Part shown: positions 1 through 10,361 of the stretch, in pieces | How positions within the stretch are numbered: position 1 is the first letter of the stretch | Layout: each line of letters opens with the position of its first letter | DNA from: Trichobilharzia szidati | Lineage: Eukaryota > Platyhelminthes > Trematoda > Strigeidida > Schistosomatidae | Assembly: GCA_944472155.2 (NCBI GenBank) | Contig: OX235272.1 | Span: 90,154,020 to 90,218,019 of the forward strand | Length of the DNA stretch: 64,000 bases | Direction of reading: 5' to 3' | Translations under genes and position numbers: made by a program | The notes under the pieces: model-generated | Seen by the model: the letters and a program-made list of their open reading frames with translations, nothing else | Database searches by the model: none | What the model was told of the DNA's origin: nothing

Positions 1-2726
1 GCACTAGCAACCAAATGTAACATGCCAAAAGGCGTAGACGGCAATTAACCTCAAAAAATTGTAATAACCAATGAAAATGAAACTAAGGGATTCTTGTGTG
101 TTTAACTTTCATGCATGTTAGCCGGCAATATTGCTAGCTGCTAATTCGCTGTTGTTTAAGTTTGTTTCGAAAGTTTCTGCAAGCTCACTAGTGTCACTTT
201 AGTAGCTTCGTACGTTTTTTGACGCCATTTTTTAGTATTTTGTTTATCTTTTAGCTGTCAGCGGACTGCTCTTCGCAGAAGTTCGGGGGTTTATGCACAT
301 GAACACGTTTTGATGACATATGGTGTCCTTTAACGTTCTTCTGTTGGTTGCTATTATTGTTGCCAGTCCAGATAACTACTTAACCTAGAAGGGCCAGGAA
401 AAATAAGTGGCTTTCTTGTAAACGTTCACAGAATACAACCATCTACAAAACAGTCTGGTGAAAGGAGCAGAATCAATATGAATATTGGTAAGACTTATAA
501 AGGATCGGTAAGAGTCAGAGAGTTAGGAACTGGGATTGACGTTGAATAAGCTCTGAAGTCATTGCAGAAGGTGGGCATATCATGAATTCGTCCACTTTCA
601 GATAATAAACACTCCATATGTTTCGGAAGAACCTAAATTAAATAAGGAGGAAACACATTTGAAGTATGAAAATATGGCGCTTGCACGTGAATTTAGAAAC
701 GAAGAAAAGTCGCAAACTATCGAAAATATGTTCGAGCGTGCCATCAATGCTCAATACACCAAATCTGAATATATCGGTTGCCCTTCATTGACACACATCC
801 GTTTCCTGTGCAGTAGATTCGCAACCACTATTGCACGCGTGAATACATGGGTAACAACTTACAGATTTATTAACATTTGAAAACGCCACTTGACACAGAG
901 ATAACGCTGCACGTTTCGTCATCGCTATCTAACTTGATGGTGTTAAGTCGAGGCTCTTATTAATCTTGGTTACATGAATGCAACATACATTTTCGTGTTA
1001 TCATTTTGTGGTAACTTAAGTATCCATAAGTATTATTTGCTATGATTTAGAAAAGTAGCTCACGGTTGGCGACAATAAGGTGGTAAGATTGGCATCGAAG
1101 ACCATAATTTACTATGACATTTACAATAATCATACAAAAATATTAAGTGCATAATGATGATGGATACTTGACCGAAGTTTGCGATAGTACCATAATAAAT
1201 AGGGATAAAGTGTAAAGGTGGCTTGAAACTCGCCTGGGTTACTTCCCGTTCTTCAAGTCTGTCTACCATCCGGTCGAATTTTGATAATACTAATTTCTAT
1301 ACTCCCACCGACTGTTTTGGAACAGCTGTCAGAAAGTGTAACCTGTGAAAAGTAGTGGCGCAGATGACAATCGTGGTTGACTCGCCAGAATTATTCCTGA
1401 AGAGCGGTTCTTGATGTGAAACACGACGAAGTGACACTGGACGAGTCATAGGATGATGATATAGAGTGAGGAAGGGCTAAGTTAACATAGAACAGGCCCA
1501 CAGATTCCTGGAGATCACTTATTTAGACTGCTTGCACAGGTTCCAAATCGCTTCCAGTTGACTTCGACCGGGAATAACGCTCACGACTGATATGTGTCTA
1601 TCAGTCCAGGTAGACCTGAGCGCTAGCCACGTTACGTGATAACTCTTCAGCCTGGCTCATCTAACCTGGTGTCCGGGCTGTCTTTAATACCGTCCCAACT
1701 TATGGCTGCTGAAAGATATATTTGTTGACGTTGGTATGAAGAGTGTGTACAACTAGATAATCACTCAAGTGCGACGGGGGTTGCATTGCTGACAGTATTC
1801 CTCACTTAAATTTTGAAGTAGATTGGCCAAAATTATTCAAACTGAACTCAGTAGTAGATCACATATTTAGATACATAGTAATTCAACCTTCTCTGAACGA
1901 AGTGATTATCATAGATCTAAAATACATGGACTTCTAGGTAGCTTCACTTGCAATTTATTCTCCCATGAAACAGGAGTTTCCTTGTACAAATTGTTTAGCA
2001 GCCTGTGTAGCAGTATCAACCGTTTATTCTTAGTGAACCAAGCCCGAATAACAGGCTTAAATGTTAGGAGTGCCACGACAATTTACTTTGAGGGCTCTTA
2101 GCTCAGAGTTCGAACTTGCCTGCGCTGTGATGCAATAGACTGAAGATAGAACTACCCTGGAAAAGACGTCTTAAGCCAAATCTTTCTCTTGCTAGGAGTT
2201 GACTAGTCGTCTTTATCACTCCTCCAGGTCAACAACTAAACTTATCCCCGGAACCGGTTTCAGTTTTAGAAATCATAGCAACCTGATTGCTAGAGAGCAC
2301 TGTCAGACTGAAATGAGGAGCAGCCCCTTAAGTAAGCTTTAATTTATTTGGAACAGACCAACAGCTGACGTGCATAACACAAACACACCCATAGAACCCA
2401 CCTACTCAATAGTTAGACTTTTCAAAGATGATACTTCTTTCTTCCGTCTGGCTTCCATAACACTTCCCACCCCACACAGAACTCCTCGGTCCATTAAATG
2501 TATGAGTAACATTACACTTCACCAGTATAAATCTGCTTGACAATGACCAATATTAATCTGCATTCAGTTGAATTCACATCTGGTATTACTTGCAATAAAA
2601 ATGATGTCAAAATCATAAAAATAAATCACTCATTTTAAATTAATACCCAATTTGAACATTAAACAAGAACAAGATACGATGCCGCACACAACAAAGTTAT
2701 ATGGAGGAATTATATATATATATTTA
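1..2726. other. No gene recognised
   Basis: Read in all frames, this stretch shows only short open frames without recognisable motifs; the longest, 659-880 plus, starts with TTG and has no family signature. I see no SINE head, LINE motif or long inverted repeat. It may be intergenic DNA or an intron of a gene lying outside the window. Confidence 0.4.
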
Positions 2727-2948
2727 TTCCTGTTTATGCAGGAACATACCAATTGTACAGGCATGGATAAGTTATTATATAAATTACAGTTTGTTTGTTC
2801 AATCTAACATTAGAGTCAGTCAGAACAGTCTGCAAAATAGTCTGTCTGTGTAACACATAAAGAGATATAGAAATATTGTCTTCGCATTAACAAAAAACCC
2901 AGACTTCAGATGAGTGTGATACAAATATCTGGGAAAAATAAAGCTTGA
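2727..2948 (+). repeat. Left member of a diverged inverted repeat pair
   Basis: This segment, ending aataaagcttg, is similar to the reverse complement of 8502-8740. Shared stretches include gtacaggcatggataag versus gtacagacatggataag and the block gaaatattgtcttcgcatta. By eye identity is about 70%, with small gaps. In one frame both copies encode R-[YK]-Y-R-N-I-V-F-A-L-T-K-[NK]-P, so the pair may derive from a duplicated coding 3' end or an old retrocopy rather than from transposon termini. The CR1 LINE lies between the two. Confidence 0.6.
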
Positions 2949-3586
2949 AGTCAATTCTCCTATAAAACTTTGTTGTGAACAGCATCCGTGAGATAAAGTT
3001 TATTGATGTATTATTTTGATTCAATAATGTATTTATTCCATTTTTGTCAGCAGTCTTATCGTAGTTTTATAATAGGAAAGAAATTTGATCTTTGATACGA
3101 AAGTTAGATAAGGTAGTGTTAGATTGTTTTACTGCATCAAATGGGGTCAATTCTAGAACTATCCATTTGCGCCATTTGCGTCAGCATGGCAGACTGTACA
3201 TGTAAGTTGAGTAATACATTGATAACTGTTTGAAAACCAGTTGCTTCTTTATTTCAGATCAAGAATACTCCTTGTACAGAATGTTAGCCAGCGTTTTCAA
3301 GTGGTTGCATCGGATCGTTCATGGAATTTGAGTTTGAATTTACATAAATGGTCATTTCAGTTTGGATGTTGGGTTGTTCGACCTCAACCAGGAGGTATAT
3401 AGAAGTTTACGCTCAGCAGGGAGATAAAGTATGTAAATATGAAAAGAACTTTATTATTTTATGTACATATAAATGTTTATAAATGTATATCATTGTATAG
3501 TAAACACTACCCATAATCTTGTTGTTTTTTATGTAATTTTGCGAAGTCTTAGAGTTTATTTAGTGTCGTAATATTTAGTAATGAGT

Positions 3587-6500
3587 CTAGGCGTTATAGT
3601 GTGCTAATAGCTCATGCGTTTTGGAAATAAGTGGTGCGGTGTGATTGGCATAGTCATTGGGATGAAGCAGTTTATATAGCAAGCGTTTGAAGGTTATAAT
3701 AGAGTGACAGGTCCTTATTTCTAGGGGTAAACTGTTCCAGATCTTAGAGTACATGACTATGAAGAAGTTTGCACGGAGTGCTGTCTTACAGTTTTTCCTA
3801 GATACTGTGCACGTTTGGTTACGAAGGTTGTAAGAGCCTTCCGGTGAGAACTGTATCTCTTTGCTGTCTGAGAATGATATTTTATGCAATATTTTAAAGA
3901 AGAATGTTAGGTTAATGCTCAGTCGTCTCATCCAGAGTGGGTCGATACCTAGAGTTATACACCTTGATGTGTAGTCCTTTTCGCAGTCAAATCCTAGTAG
4001 TTTAGACGTGAAGTATCGTTGGACACTTTCTATTTTAAGTTTGTCACTTACGCGAGTGCTGCTGAGAATAAATGGACAATATTCAAGTAGTGGTCTGACA
4101 CAAGTTTTATATAATAATAGCTTCGCTTCGTAGTTGTGGAAATTCCTGAGTATGCATCCTAGAAGCATCCTCGATTTACGCGTCTGTGTCGCCACTTGCT
4201 CGGAAAATGTCAAGTCACTAGAGTACCTGAGTCCTAGGTCAACAACACTTTGGAGTTTAGGCAAGTCGATGGATTCAAGTACCAGTTTAATATTTATTGA
4301 GGGTGCACCGAAACAGATCCAACCACATTTTTTAAGGTTGAATTTTAGGTTCCATGTGGAGGACCATGCAGTTACTCGATCTAGTTCTTCCTGAACAGCT
4401 TTCTGAAAGTACCCTAAGTCATCACAGTGGAATGTGTAAGCTACTTTAAGATCATCTGCAAAGATGAATGGTTTGCCTAGTGAGAAACAGCTGCATATGT
4501 CGTTGACATATAGAGTGAATAGGAGGGGGCCTAAGACGCTACCTTGAACTACTCCAGAAGTGACTGGACTAGGTTTAGAGTTTACAGAACCCAGTCTAAC
4601 TACTTGGGACCTATTGTTAAGGAATGATTCAATCCATCCTAATAATGGGTTACTTATTCCTAAGGAGTTTAGCTTATTTATTAGAAGCAAGTGGTCAACG
4701 CGGTCAAAGGCTTTGGATATGTCGAAGTAGATGACAAGTACTAGTTGTTGTTTGTCGCGGCTGCTAGTTATGTAGTTAAAGAAGTCAACGTGACATGTCA
4801 TGCATGATCTGGATTTTAGGAATCCATGTTGGTTGGGACTTAGAATATTGCAGCTGAGCATATGTTTGAGGATATCATCTTTAACTATTCGTTCAATGAT
4901 TCTAGATACTATGGGTGTAATATTGATTGGCCTATAGTTGTTGACTTCAGTTTTTGATCCGGATTTGTGTTTAGGTACTATAAATGTCGTTTTCCATTTA
5001 TCTGGATAGGTTTGGCTTTCTAGGGACATTGTAAAAATCTTAAGTAATAAAACGGAAATGTCAGAACCACCGTGTTTATAAAGATACGATGGTATACCGT
5101 CAAAACCGGCACTACTAGAGTTTTTAAGAGTATTAACGGCTTGGTTAATATTAGAGTAAGTGAAATGAACTGTAGTGATTTGTTTCAGCGTTGAAGATGA
5201 AGGGAGTTCTATTTTAGATTGTAAACCGAGAAGTGGACTTGTAGGCTTAAGGTAGTTAGCTGCAAACGTCTCATTAAACAGTTCACACATGTCTGCATGT
5301 TTGCTGTATAGTTTGCCCTTGTTTATAAGGAGAGAAATTTTATGGCTTTGGCGATTCATTCGTTTCTTTAGTATTTCTGTGAGAGCACCTACTCTGGTGG
5401 TGCTGGCTAGTGCCGTGCATTCTTCATTTCTCATACGCAAGTTATGAGCTTGCGAGATGGAGCTAAGAGTACTAAGTATTGACCCTAGTGTACTAAAGTC
5501 GTGTCGCCTGAAGTAACTTGTTGACAGTCTTTTCAGTTTCCTACGATCCTTTGGCTTTATGAATGTCTTTCTATGTGGGGAAAACTTTAGTGTTTGAAAT
5601 GGGATGACAGCATCTAAGCATGTGTTGGAGTTATAGTAAAAGATGTCTAGAGCTTTCGAGAGGCTATCAGTATAGAAGTACTCACTCCATTCTGAGGATC
5701 TTAGCATTGATTTTACTAGAGTCCAGTCTGCCTTACTGTAGTTCCTGTAAGTTATTTGTTGTGAAGTAGGGGTATGGGTTGCATTGCTACTTGACGGAAG
5801 TGGCAGTGCACACAGCACTGTTTTGTGGTCACTCCCTGAAAACTCAGAACCTACTAGGGTAGAAAGGGGACTTATATTGTGGCAGAAGATTAAGTCTAGT
5901 ACGTTATTACCTCTTGTTGGGGTTGTGACAGTTTGTTTCCAGCCAAGTATATCCAGTGTGCCTAAGAACTTATCAAGTTTAGTTGGACCTGTGGGTATTT
6001 CCCAGTTGATTTCTGGTAAGTTAAAGTCTCCACATAGGATCTTATGATCGTAGTGTAGGGTGGATAATTGTTCCAGAGTATTAATAAGTTGGGTCTCGTA
6101 ATTACTAAAGGTGCCAGGTGCTCTGTAGGTGCATCCAATTAATACTATTGCGTTATTTAAGTGTAAGTTAACCCATAAAGTCTCAGGCATGTTAAGTGTA
6201 CTACTTTCTAGCTGTGATACAGTAAGTGCATTCAGAAAGTACATAAGACAACCCCCTCCCTTACCACCTTCCCTGTCACACCGAAAGTGTGTATAGTTAT
6301 CTAAGCTTATCTCTTCATCCAGTATGTTCGAGTTACACCAGGATTCAGTGATGACAATTATAGGGGGTTTGTATATTACTGTGAGTGCTCTGAGCATCGG
6401 TAGTTTATTTAGAACGGATCTAGCATTTATGAGGATTAGGTAAAGATGAGATTTGAAATAGCATTTGAAGTACTTAAGTTCGTCAATCAGCCCCGAATGT

Positions 6501-6880
6501 GGTTCAGCACCCAGTAGTACTGTTTGACATGACGACCCTATGTTGAGAGGAGTTTCAGCATCATGTTCACCTATGTCTATCGAGTTGGTGTGTGCTGTTT
6601 TCGGTGAAGAATTGAGCGTTGGAGTACTGGATGTGCTATAGGCTAAGGCATTTTTATTTTTAGTAAAGCTAGAAACGGGGGTAGGGATCTTAATTTGACC
6701 TAAACTTGTGCATGTACCAAGTGTGCTTAGTGGATGCGGGTGAGCTAGACTGTTCCTACATTCATGCAAAGGGGGAGCCAGCACTAGTGGTTTAGGAGTG
6801 TTAGCATCCCTACCAGCTGTTTTTTCAACGCTGACAGGGACGCAGGGGATAAAAAATGATTGGGACCTTGTGAAGACCAT
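3587..6880 (-). CDS. LINE ORF2: endonuclease and reverse transcriptase (CR1 type)
   Basis: This 1,097-residue polyprotein should nick the target and copy element RNA by target-primed reverse transcription. An apurinic-type endonuclease domain lies at roughly residues 140-390, with N-A-R-S-V near its start, I-T-E-S-W, C-G-D-F-N and the S-G-S-D-H-K signature. The reverse transcriptase covers about 560-860: N-N-Y-R-P-I, motif A F-D-I-S-K-A-F-D, G-V-V-Q-G-S-V-L-G-P and catalytic F-A-D-D. The C-terminal part is a connector typical of CR1 elements and ends with a conserved I-W-N-S-L-P stretch. There is no stop or frameshift. The ATG at 6880 lies inside the end of ORF1 in another frame, so translation probably uses reinitiation or leaky coupling. 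All visible catalytic residues are present, so the copy could be active. Confidence 0.88.
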   Translation of the reverse strand: MVFTRSQSFFIPCVPVSVEKTAGRDANTPKPLVLAPPLHECRNSLAHPHPLSTLGTCTSLGQIKIPTPVSSFTKNKNALAYSTSSTPTLNSSPKTAHTNSIDIGEHDAETPLNIGSSCQTVLLGAEPHSGLIDELKYFKCYFKSHLYLILINARSVLNKLPMLRALTVIYKPPIIVITESWCNSNILDEEISLDNYTHFRCDREGGKGGGCLMYFLNALTVSQLESSTLNMPETLWVNLHLNNAIVLIGCTYRAPGTFSNYETQLINTLEQLSTLHYDHKILCGDFNLPEINWEIPTGPTKLDKFLGTLDILGWKQTVTTPTRGNNVLDLIFCHNISPLSTLVGSEFSGSDHKTVLCALPLPSSSNATHTPTSQQITYRNYSKADWTLVKSMLRSSEWSEYFYTDSLSKALDIFYYNSNTCLDAVIPFQTLKFSPHRKTFIKPKDRRKLKRLSTSYFRRHDFSTLGSILSTLSSISQAHNLRMRNEECTALASTTRVGALTEILKKRMNRQSHKISLLINKGKLYSKHADMCELFNETFAANYLKPTSPLLGLQSKIELPSSSTLKQITTVHFTYSNINQAVNTLKNSSSAGFDGIPSYLYKHGGSDISVLLLKIFTMSLESQTYPDKWKTTFIVPKHKSGSKTEVNNYRPINITPIVSRIIERIVKDDILKHMLSCNILSPNQHGFLKSRSCMTCHVDFFNYITSSRDKQQLVLVIYFDISKAFDRVDHLLLINKLNSLGISNPLLGWIESFLNNRSQVVRLGSVNSKPSPVTSGVVQGSVLGPLLFTLYVNDICSCFSLGKPFIFADDLKVAYTFHCDDLGYFQKAVQEELDRVTAWSSTWNLKFNLKKCGWICFGAPSINIKLVLESIDLPKLQSVVDLGLRYSSDLTFSEQVATQTRKSRMLLGCILRNFHNYEAKLLLYKTCVRPLLEYCPFILSSTRVSDKLKIESVQRYFTSKLLGFDCEKDYTSRCITLGIDPLWMRRLSINLTFFFKILHKISFSDSKEIQFSPEGSYNLRNQTCTVSRKNCKTALRANFFIVMYSKIWNSLPLEIRTCHSIITFKRLLYKLLHPNDYANHTAPLISKTHELLAHYNA

Positions 6881-8367
6881 GGTCTATTATTCCACCTATT
6901 GTTAGGTACTAGTGGTGTCCTTGTAAGGGTTTCGAATGTACTGCTTTGTGGGTTAGTTCCCAGCAGACTTGTACCGTATATCCGATCAAAATTTATTAGC
7001 GTGCCATACTGTGAATGCCCTGAGTTGTTGGTGGTCGAGTTCTGACTATTGTCACTTGTACTCTTGAGGGTGGCATTGATTTGGCGTTGGTTATCAGTGT
7101 GGGCCGTGGTGCTATTTCGCACGTTGTGGGTGCCAATACTATTGACCGTGGGGAATGTGGGCTTACTTATACTGCCATTGTTGTTGTTGGCATGATTTGG
7201 GGTCATATTCTTCTCTTTTTTACTAATGGACTTATGGCTAGGAGAGGAAAGGGTCAACTTTCGGGGGATTTTGACTTTTTTTCTTGGATTATTTAGTGAC
7301 ATGTCTAAATCTACGGTGGTAGGTGGTATAGTTTGATTGGCTATTTGATTACAATTTAGCGGCCTTTTGGTTGGTGTCGCTCTCTGAGAAGATAATTCTG
7401 TGTGGTTAGAGAGGGGTGGTGCGGTGGATTCTACGGTATCTCTCAAAGGGTTGGGTATAATTGCTGCTTGCAATGTCCTATTGTTTATTCCACAGTTAGA
7501 CTCAGTGTGATAATTATATACGCGCCTTTCTATGACGGTCTTGTCCACCGCAACCTTTACTAGTTTATAATTTCTGGCTTGCAGTGGGGTGTGTTGGGAG
7601 TGGATAAATTTTCTGGCCTCAGCAGGTGTTTCGAACTGAAAACGAATAGGACAACACTTTTCATGTTGACTCTTCTTCAGCCTGTAGCACTTAGTCTTGG
7701 AGTTGGGCATTTTCGCCTCACTAAGTAGGATGCGCTGTACCTTTTTTAGTGCCTCATTATCCGGAACGTTGTAGACAATAGCATTTAATTTAGCATCTAG
7801 TCGTTTTGTTACTTCTGTAGTAACAAAGTTAATTAGGTTATCCACCTTAGATACCGATTCACTGTCAAGTTTGTTAAGGTCTACAGTTTTCATGAGAATA
7901 GTTAAAGGTGTCAGTTCACAGACCTGCAGTCTGATATCACTGATCTGACCTGATAAATTGGAGATTTTGGTATTGGTATCGGAAATTCCAGGATCTACTG
8001 ACTTATTGTTTTTTAAGTCCCTTAACTCGGCCTTAAGTTCTCCTATAGACAACTTTAGAAGTTCTATTTCTGAAGATAGTACTGAAACAGAGCTTGAAGG
8101 CTGGAGCTTTTCGATAAGCACATAAGGTGTAGGGAGGGTTTCTGTATGAGCAGAGGGTACTGAATTTTTGGGAGTAGTGCTAATACTAGCTGTCAGTGCA
8201 GTTTTATCCTCAGTTTCAGCTCGACGCTTACGACATACAAGTGAGTTCTGTGGCTCACTATAACCATTTGTAGGAAGTGTGTTGCTTGATGTAGCAATCA
8301 ATGACTTAAAATTAGTCATCAGTTTTACAGGGGATTTAGTTCGCTGCTTTTTACTTTGGTTAACCAT
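6784..8367 (-). CDS. LINE ORF1: nucleic-acid-binding protein of the CR1 element
   Basis: A 527-residue protein upstream of ORF2, overlapping it by 97 bases. The N-terminal third is Ser/Thr-rich and basic. Residues about 95-145 form a leucine-rich, probably coiled-coil segment (E-I-E-L-L-K-L and E-L-K-A-E-L-R-D-L-K). Residues about 195-290 look like an RRM-like fold: A-I-V-Y-N-V-P, then C-Y-R-L-K-K, then C-P-I-R-F-Q-F and K-V-A-V-D-K-T. The remainder is low-complexity Asn/Thr/Ser/Pro with a basic K-K-V-K-I-P-R-K patch. Coiled coil followed by an RNA-binding fold is the usual plan of LINE ORF1 proteins that coat element RNA; the RRM assignment is an inference from pattern. Confidence 0.75.
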   Translation of the reverse strand: MVNQSKKQRTKSPVKLMTNFKSLIATSSNTLPTNGYSEPQNSLVCRKRRAETEDKTALTASISTTPKNSVPSAHTETLPTPYVLIEKLQPSSSVSVLSSEIELLKLSIGELKAELRDLKNNKSVDPGISDTNTKISNLSGQISDIRLQVCELTPLTILMKTVDLNKLDSESVSKVDNLINFVTTEVTKRLDAKLNAIVYNVPDNEALKKVQRILLSEAKMPNSKTKCYRLKKSQHEKCCPIRFQFETPAEARKFIHSQHTPLQARNYKLVKVAVDKTVIERRVYNYHTESNCGINNRTLQAAIIPNPLRDTVESTAPPLSNHTELSSQRATPTKRPLNCNQIANQTIPPTTVDLDMSLNNPRKKVKIPRKLTLSSPSHKSISKKEKNMTPNHANNNNGSISKPTFPTVNSIGTHNVRNSTTAHTDNQRQINATLKSTSDNSQNSTTNNSGHSQYGTLINFDRIYGTSLLGTNPQSSTFETLTRTPLVPNNRWNNRPWSSQGPNHFLSPASLSALKKQLVGMLTLLNH

Positions 8368-8501
8368 AACAATTTGATATGAGAGTTAATAGTTATAGGT
8401 ATGGAAGTAGTAGAGGACTTGTGCAAGGATTACAACAAGATAAATTTTATGTAACGAATCACGCAAAAATGTAACGCAAACGTTGGACGTACCGCGATAC
8501 C

Positions 8502-8740
8502 AAGCTTTATTTTTTCCCAAATATTTGTAATTTATCCGGCACATACTTGGGTTTTTTTGTTAATGCGAAGACAATATTTCTATATTTCCTTATGTGCTCC
8601 ATTGAACGACTAACTATCAGAATGTACTCACCAACTGATGTCAGAGAGGACAGCAACCATGTAACTTCACTATAAATCAAATTCATGTAATTTAAATAAT
8701 ACTTATCCATGTCTGTACAACTGGTGTGTCCTACATAGAT
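8502..8740 (-). repeat. Right member of a diverged inverted repeat pair
   Basis: Homologous in inverted orientation to 2727-2948. On the minus strand it reads an open frame (8710-8507, 67 residues) that extends upstream without a stop and ends just before aataaagcttgg. Part of this frame (R-K-Y-R-N-I-V-F-A-L-T-K) is preserved in the other copy. Function is unknown; this could be a decayed gene end or a dispersed repeat. Confidence 0.55.
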
Positions 8741-9315
8741 AGGAAATATATTAGTACTGTTGGAAGAACATGCTCCTCATTTCTAGAAAGAGAAAAAATA
8801 TCAGCTCATACATTTAATGTAGAGATTAACACGACATAAATGGTAGGTGGAAGTAAATTTCACGATTTCCATTCAAAGTGAATATATGTATATATATGCT
8901 AACATTTAGATATTTCTCTTTTAGGGCTCCTTGTGATCCTCTTTATTCTGCTGTCTCTTATATACTTTTTCACCATTGTAACTTCTGTTTGATTTTCTGG
9001 GAAACAATGGAGGACGCAATTATTTGTTGAACTACAGCTGAAAGCAAAACAGGTCTAAAAATTCCAACCGGCCTATCACCTGTAAATGCTTCACAGAAAC
9101 CATAATATTTATTAATTCGGATGGCGTTATTAGAAGACGGAGATTATCTGAAAAATATGATGTATTTGCGCTTTACATTCCGAACAATCTGATCCTTATC
9201 ACATACTTGTCAAGTCGATGTATACGAAAAAATGAATGGCCACTAAATCAAACAAGGTGACAAAAAAGATTTAAGAATGATTAACACAACGTTTAGTGGT
9301 CCAATCAAATAAGGA
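8741..9315. other. AT-rich spacer
   Basis: No open frame of interest and no recognised repeat. It contains short AT runs such as the tatatgtatatatatg tract near 8885. Confidence 0.3.
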
Positions 9316-9561
9316 TTACCAGGGTAGCTGAAGAGTAATAATAAACTGTTTTGGAATGCACAAAGGGGGCTTAAGTTTATGAATAGCTATAGTCTCAACG
9401 TATTTCAAGAAGCGCCCCTGACTATTTTTACAGATGACCTTAAAGGCTGTGTTAACATCAGTCTTATGGTTCATCTGGATTAGATGTTTGGCTAAGACGA
9501 AGTTGGTAGTCTGCCACTTGCGTCTACTTGTCTTCCACAATTCATTTGGTTTTCTAACCAT
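9316..9561 (-). pseudogene. PLE-B remnant: GIY-YIG domain C-terminus
   Basis: The 81-residue minus frame ends in the pattern H-K-T-D-V-N-T-A-F-K-V, E-T-I-A-I-H, P-P-L-C-I-P-K-Q and L-Q-L-P-W. The same spacing occurs in the frame at 53137-52709 (H-K-V-D-V-N-T-A-F-K-I, E-A-I-G-I-H, P-S-L-C-V-Q-K-K, L-S-L-P-W). Both are the last part of the GIY-YIG region of one Penelope-like family. The rest of this copy is missing, so it is a 5'-truncated fossil. Confidence 0.65.
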
Positions 9562-9629
9562 TTCGAGATATTCTCTCCCACCCCCACAAACAAAGCACGA
9601 TTACTCCTTCCTATGTATGTGTGTCAACA

Positions 9630-9720
9630 CACGCATCATAATGGTCAAAATCACACTGACCTTGATCAACCTATCGGAACCCGGGTGCAAACATTTTGCA
9701 TAACCTATCTCTTTACTTCA
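9630..9720 (+). repeat. Fragment of dispersed repeat X
   Basis: The run from ggtcaaaatcacactgac through the ttgatcaacc block resembles 32500-32560 (gtcaaaaccacagtgacctt), which starts a longer repeat there. It is too short and diverged to classify. Confidence 0.35.
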
Positions 9721-9770
9721 AATGAACTGTCGTCAAGATTTGACAGAATAGTTCTAAAATATTTTTACAA

Positions 9771-10361
9771 ATGTCTATCTCTTTACGCTCGAATTTGATT
9801 ACAATTTTGCAACTTTTTCTGTTGATATTCATCTTTTATCTTCTGATAAATAACTTTTCATGGCGGACAAAAACTCCTTTTCGTAGGAAAAACGGTAACC
9901 CGGAAAACACTATTGTCTCTTCTGGTAATGCAGTACCATCCCGTAAATCAGCTATTATTAGCAGTTCACGTAATGCAAACTGCCCGAATATAACGCTGAA
10001 CCCTGTAATAAAAGCGGAAGATGTTCTGCCAGAAATGGTAGAGCTTTCTAACTTAATCTATACAATAAACGACATGCAGTTACAGATAAATGGTTTCAGG
10101 GCGAAATTAGGTCTACTTGAATTCATACATGAAATTATCTCTAGGAATTTCACTTTTCTAAAATTCTCTCATACGAAGTCTGAATTAACTGACTCGGAAA
10201 GTGAAAAGGAGTTAGAAAACGCCATGGACTTTCCGTTCAGCGAAGTTGTTAGAAGAACGCTGCAGTGCACCGGACAGTGGGCCCATATATTCGGTTCAGC
10301 AACCCCTACTAAAAGCTACAAACCTCATAAGTACACCCTATCAACACATTCGGCTAAATAA
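9771..10361 (+). CDS. Possible single-pass membrane protein
   Basis: This 196-residue ORF starts at an ATG in a fair context (acaaATGt). Residues about 7-28 (isoleucine/leucine/phenylalanine-rich, flanked by basic R-T-K-T-P-F-R-R-K) form one clear hydrophobic segment, suggesting a type II anchor with the C-terminus outside. A polar middle with N-rich and S-rich stretches follows, then a mildly heptad-like region near residues 85-125. The stop is immediately followed by aataaaa. I do not recognise the family. No other frame here is long, and codon use does not look like a LINE shadow, but there is no second support. It could be a real intronless gene, one exon, or chance. Confidence 0.4.
   Translation: MSISLRSNLITILQLFLLIFIFYLLINNFSWRTKTPFRRKNGNPENTIVSSGNAVPSRKSAIISSSRNANCPNITLNPVIKAEDVLPEMVELSNLIYTINDMQLQINGFRAKLGLLEFIHEIISRNFTFLKFSHTKSELTDSESEKELENAMDFPFSEVVRRTLQCTGQWAHIFGSATPTKSYKPHKYTLSTHSAK

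Larger units (their letters stand above)
3400..8500 (-). mobile_element. CR1-type LINE with two intact ORFs
   Basis: A non-LTR retrotransposon on the minus strand. It has a short 5' UTR (about 8500-8368), ORF1 (8367-6784), an overlapping ORF2 (6880-3587) and an AT-rich 3' region down to about 3400. The limits outside the ORFs are estimates, because I found no target-site duplication. The two long uninterrupted frames with complete endonuclease and reverse-transcriptase motifs mark a young copy, in contrast to the decayed CR1-like copy at 13.6-15.4 kb. The CR1 clade is known in schistosomes (SR1/Perere-like groups), but I cannot assign a named family from sequence alone. Confidence 0.8.
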
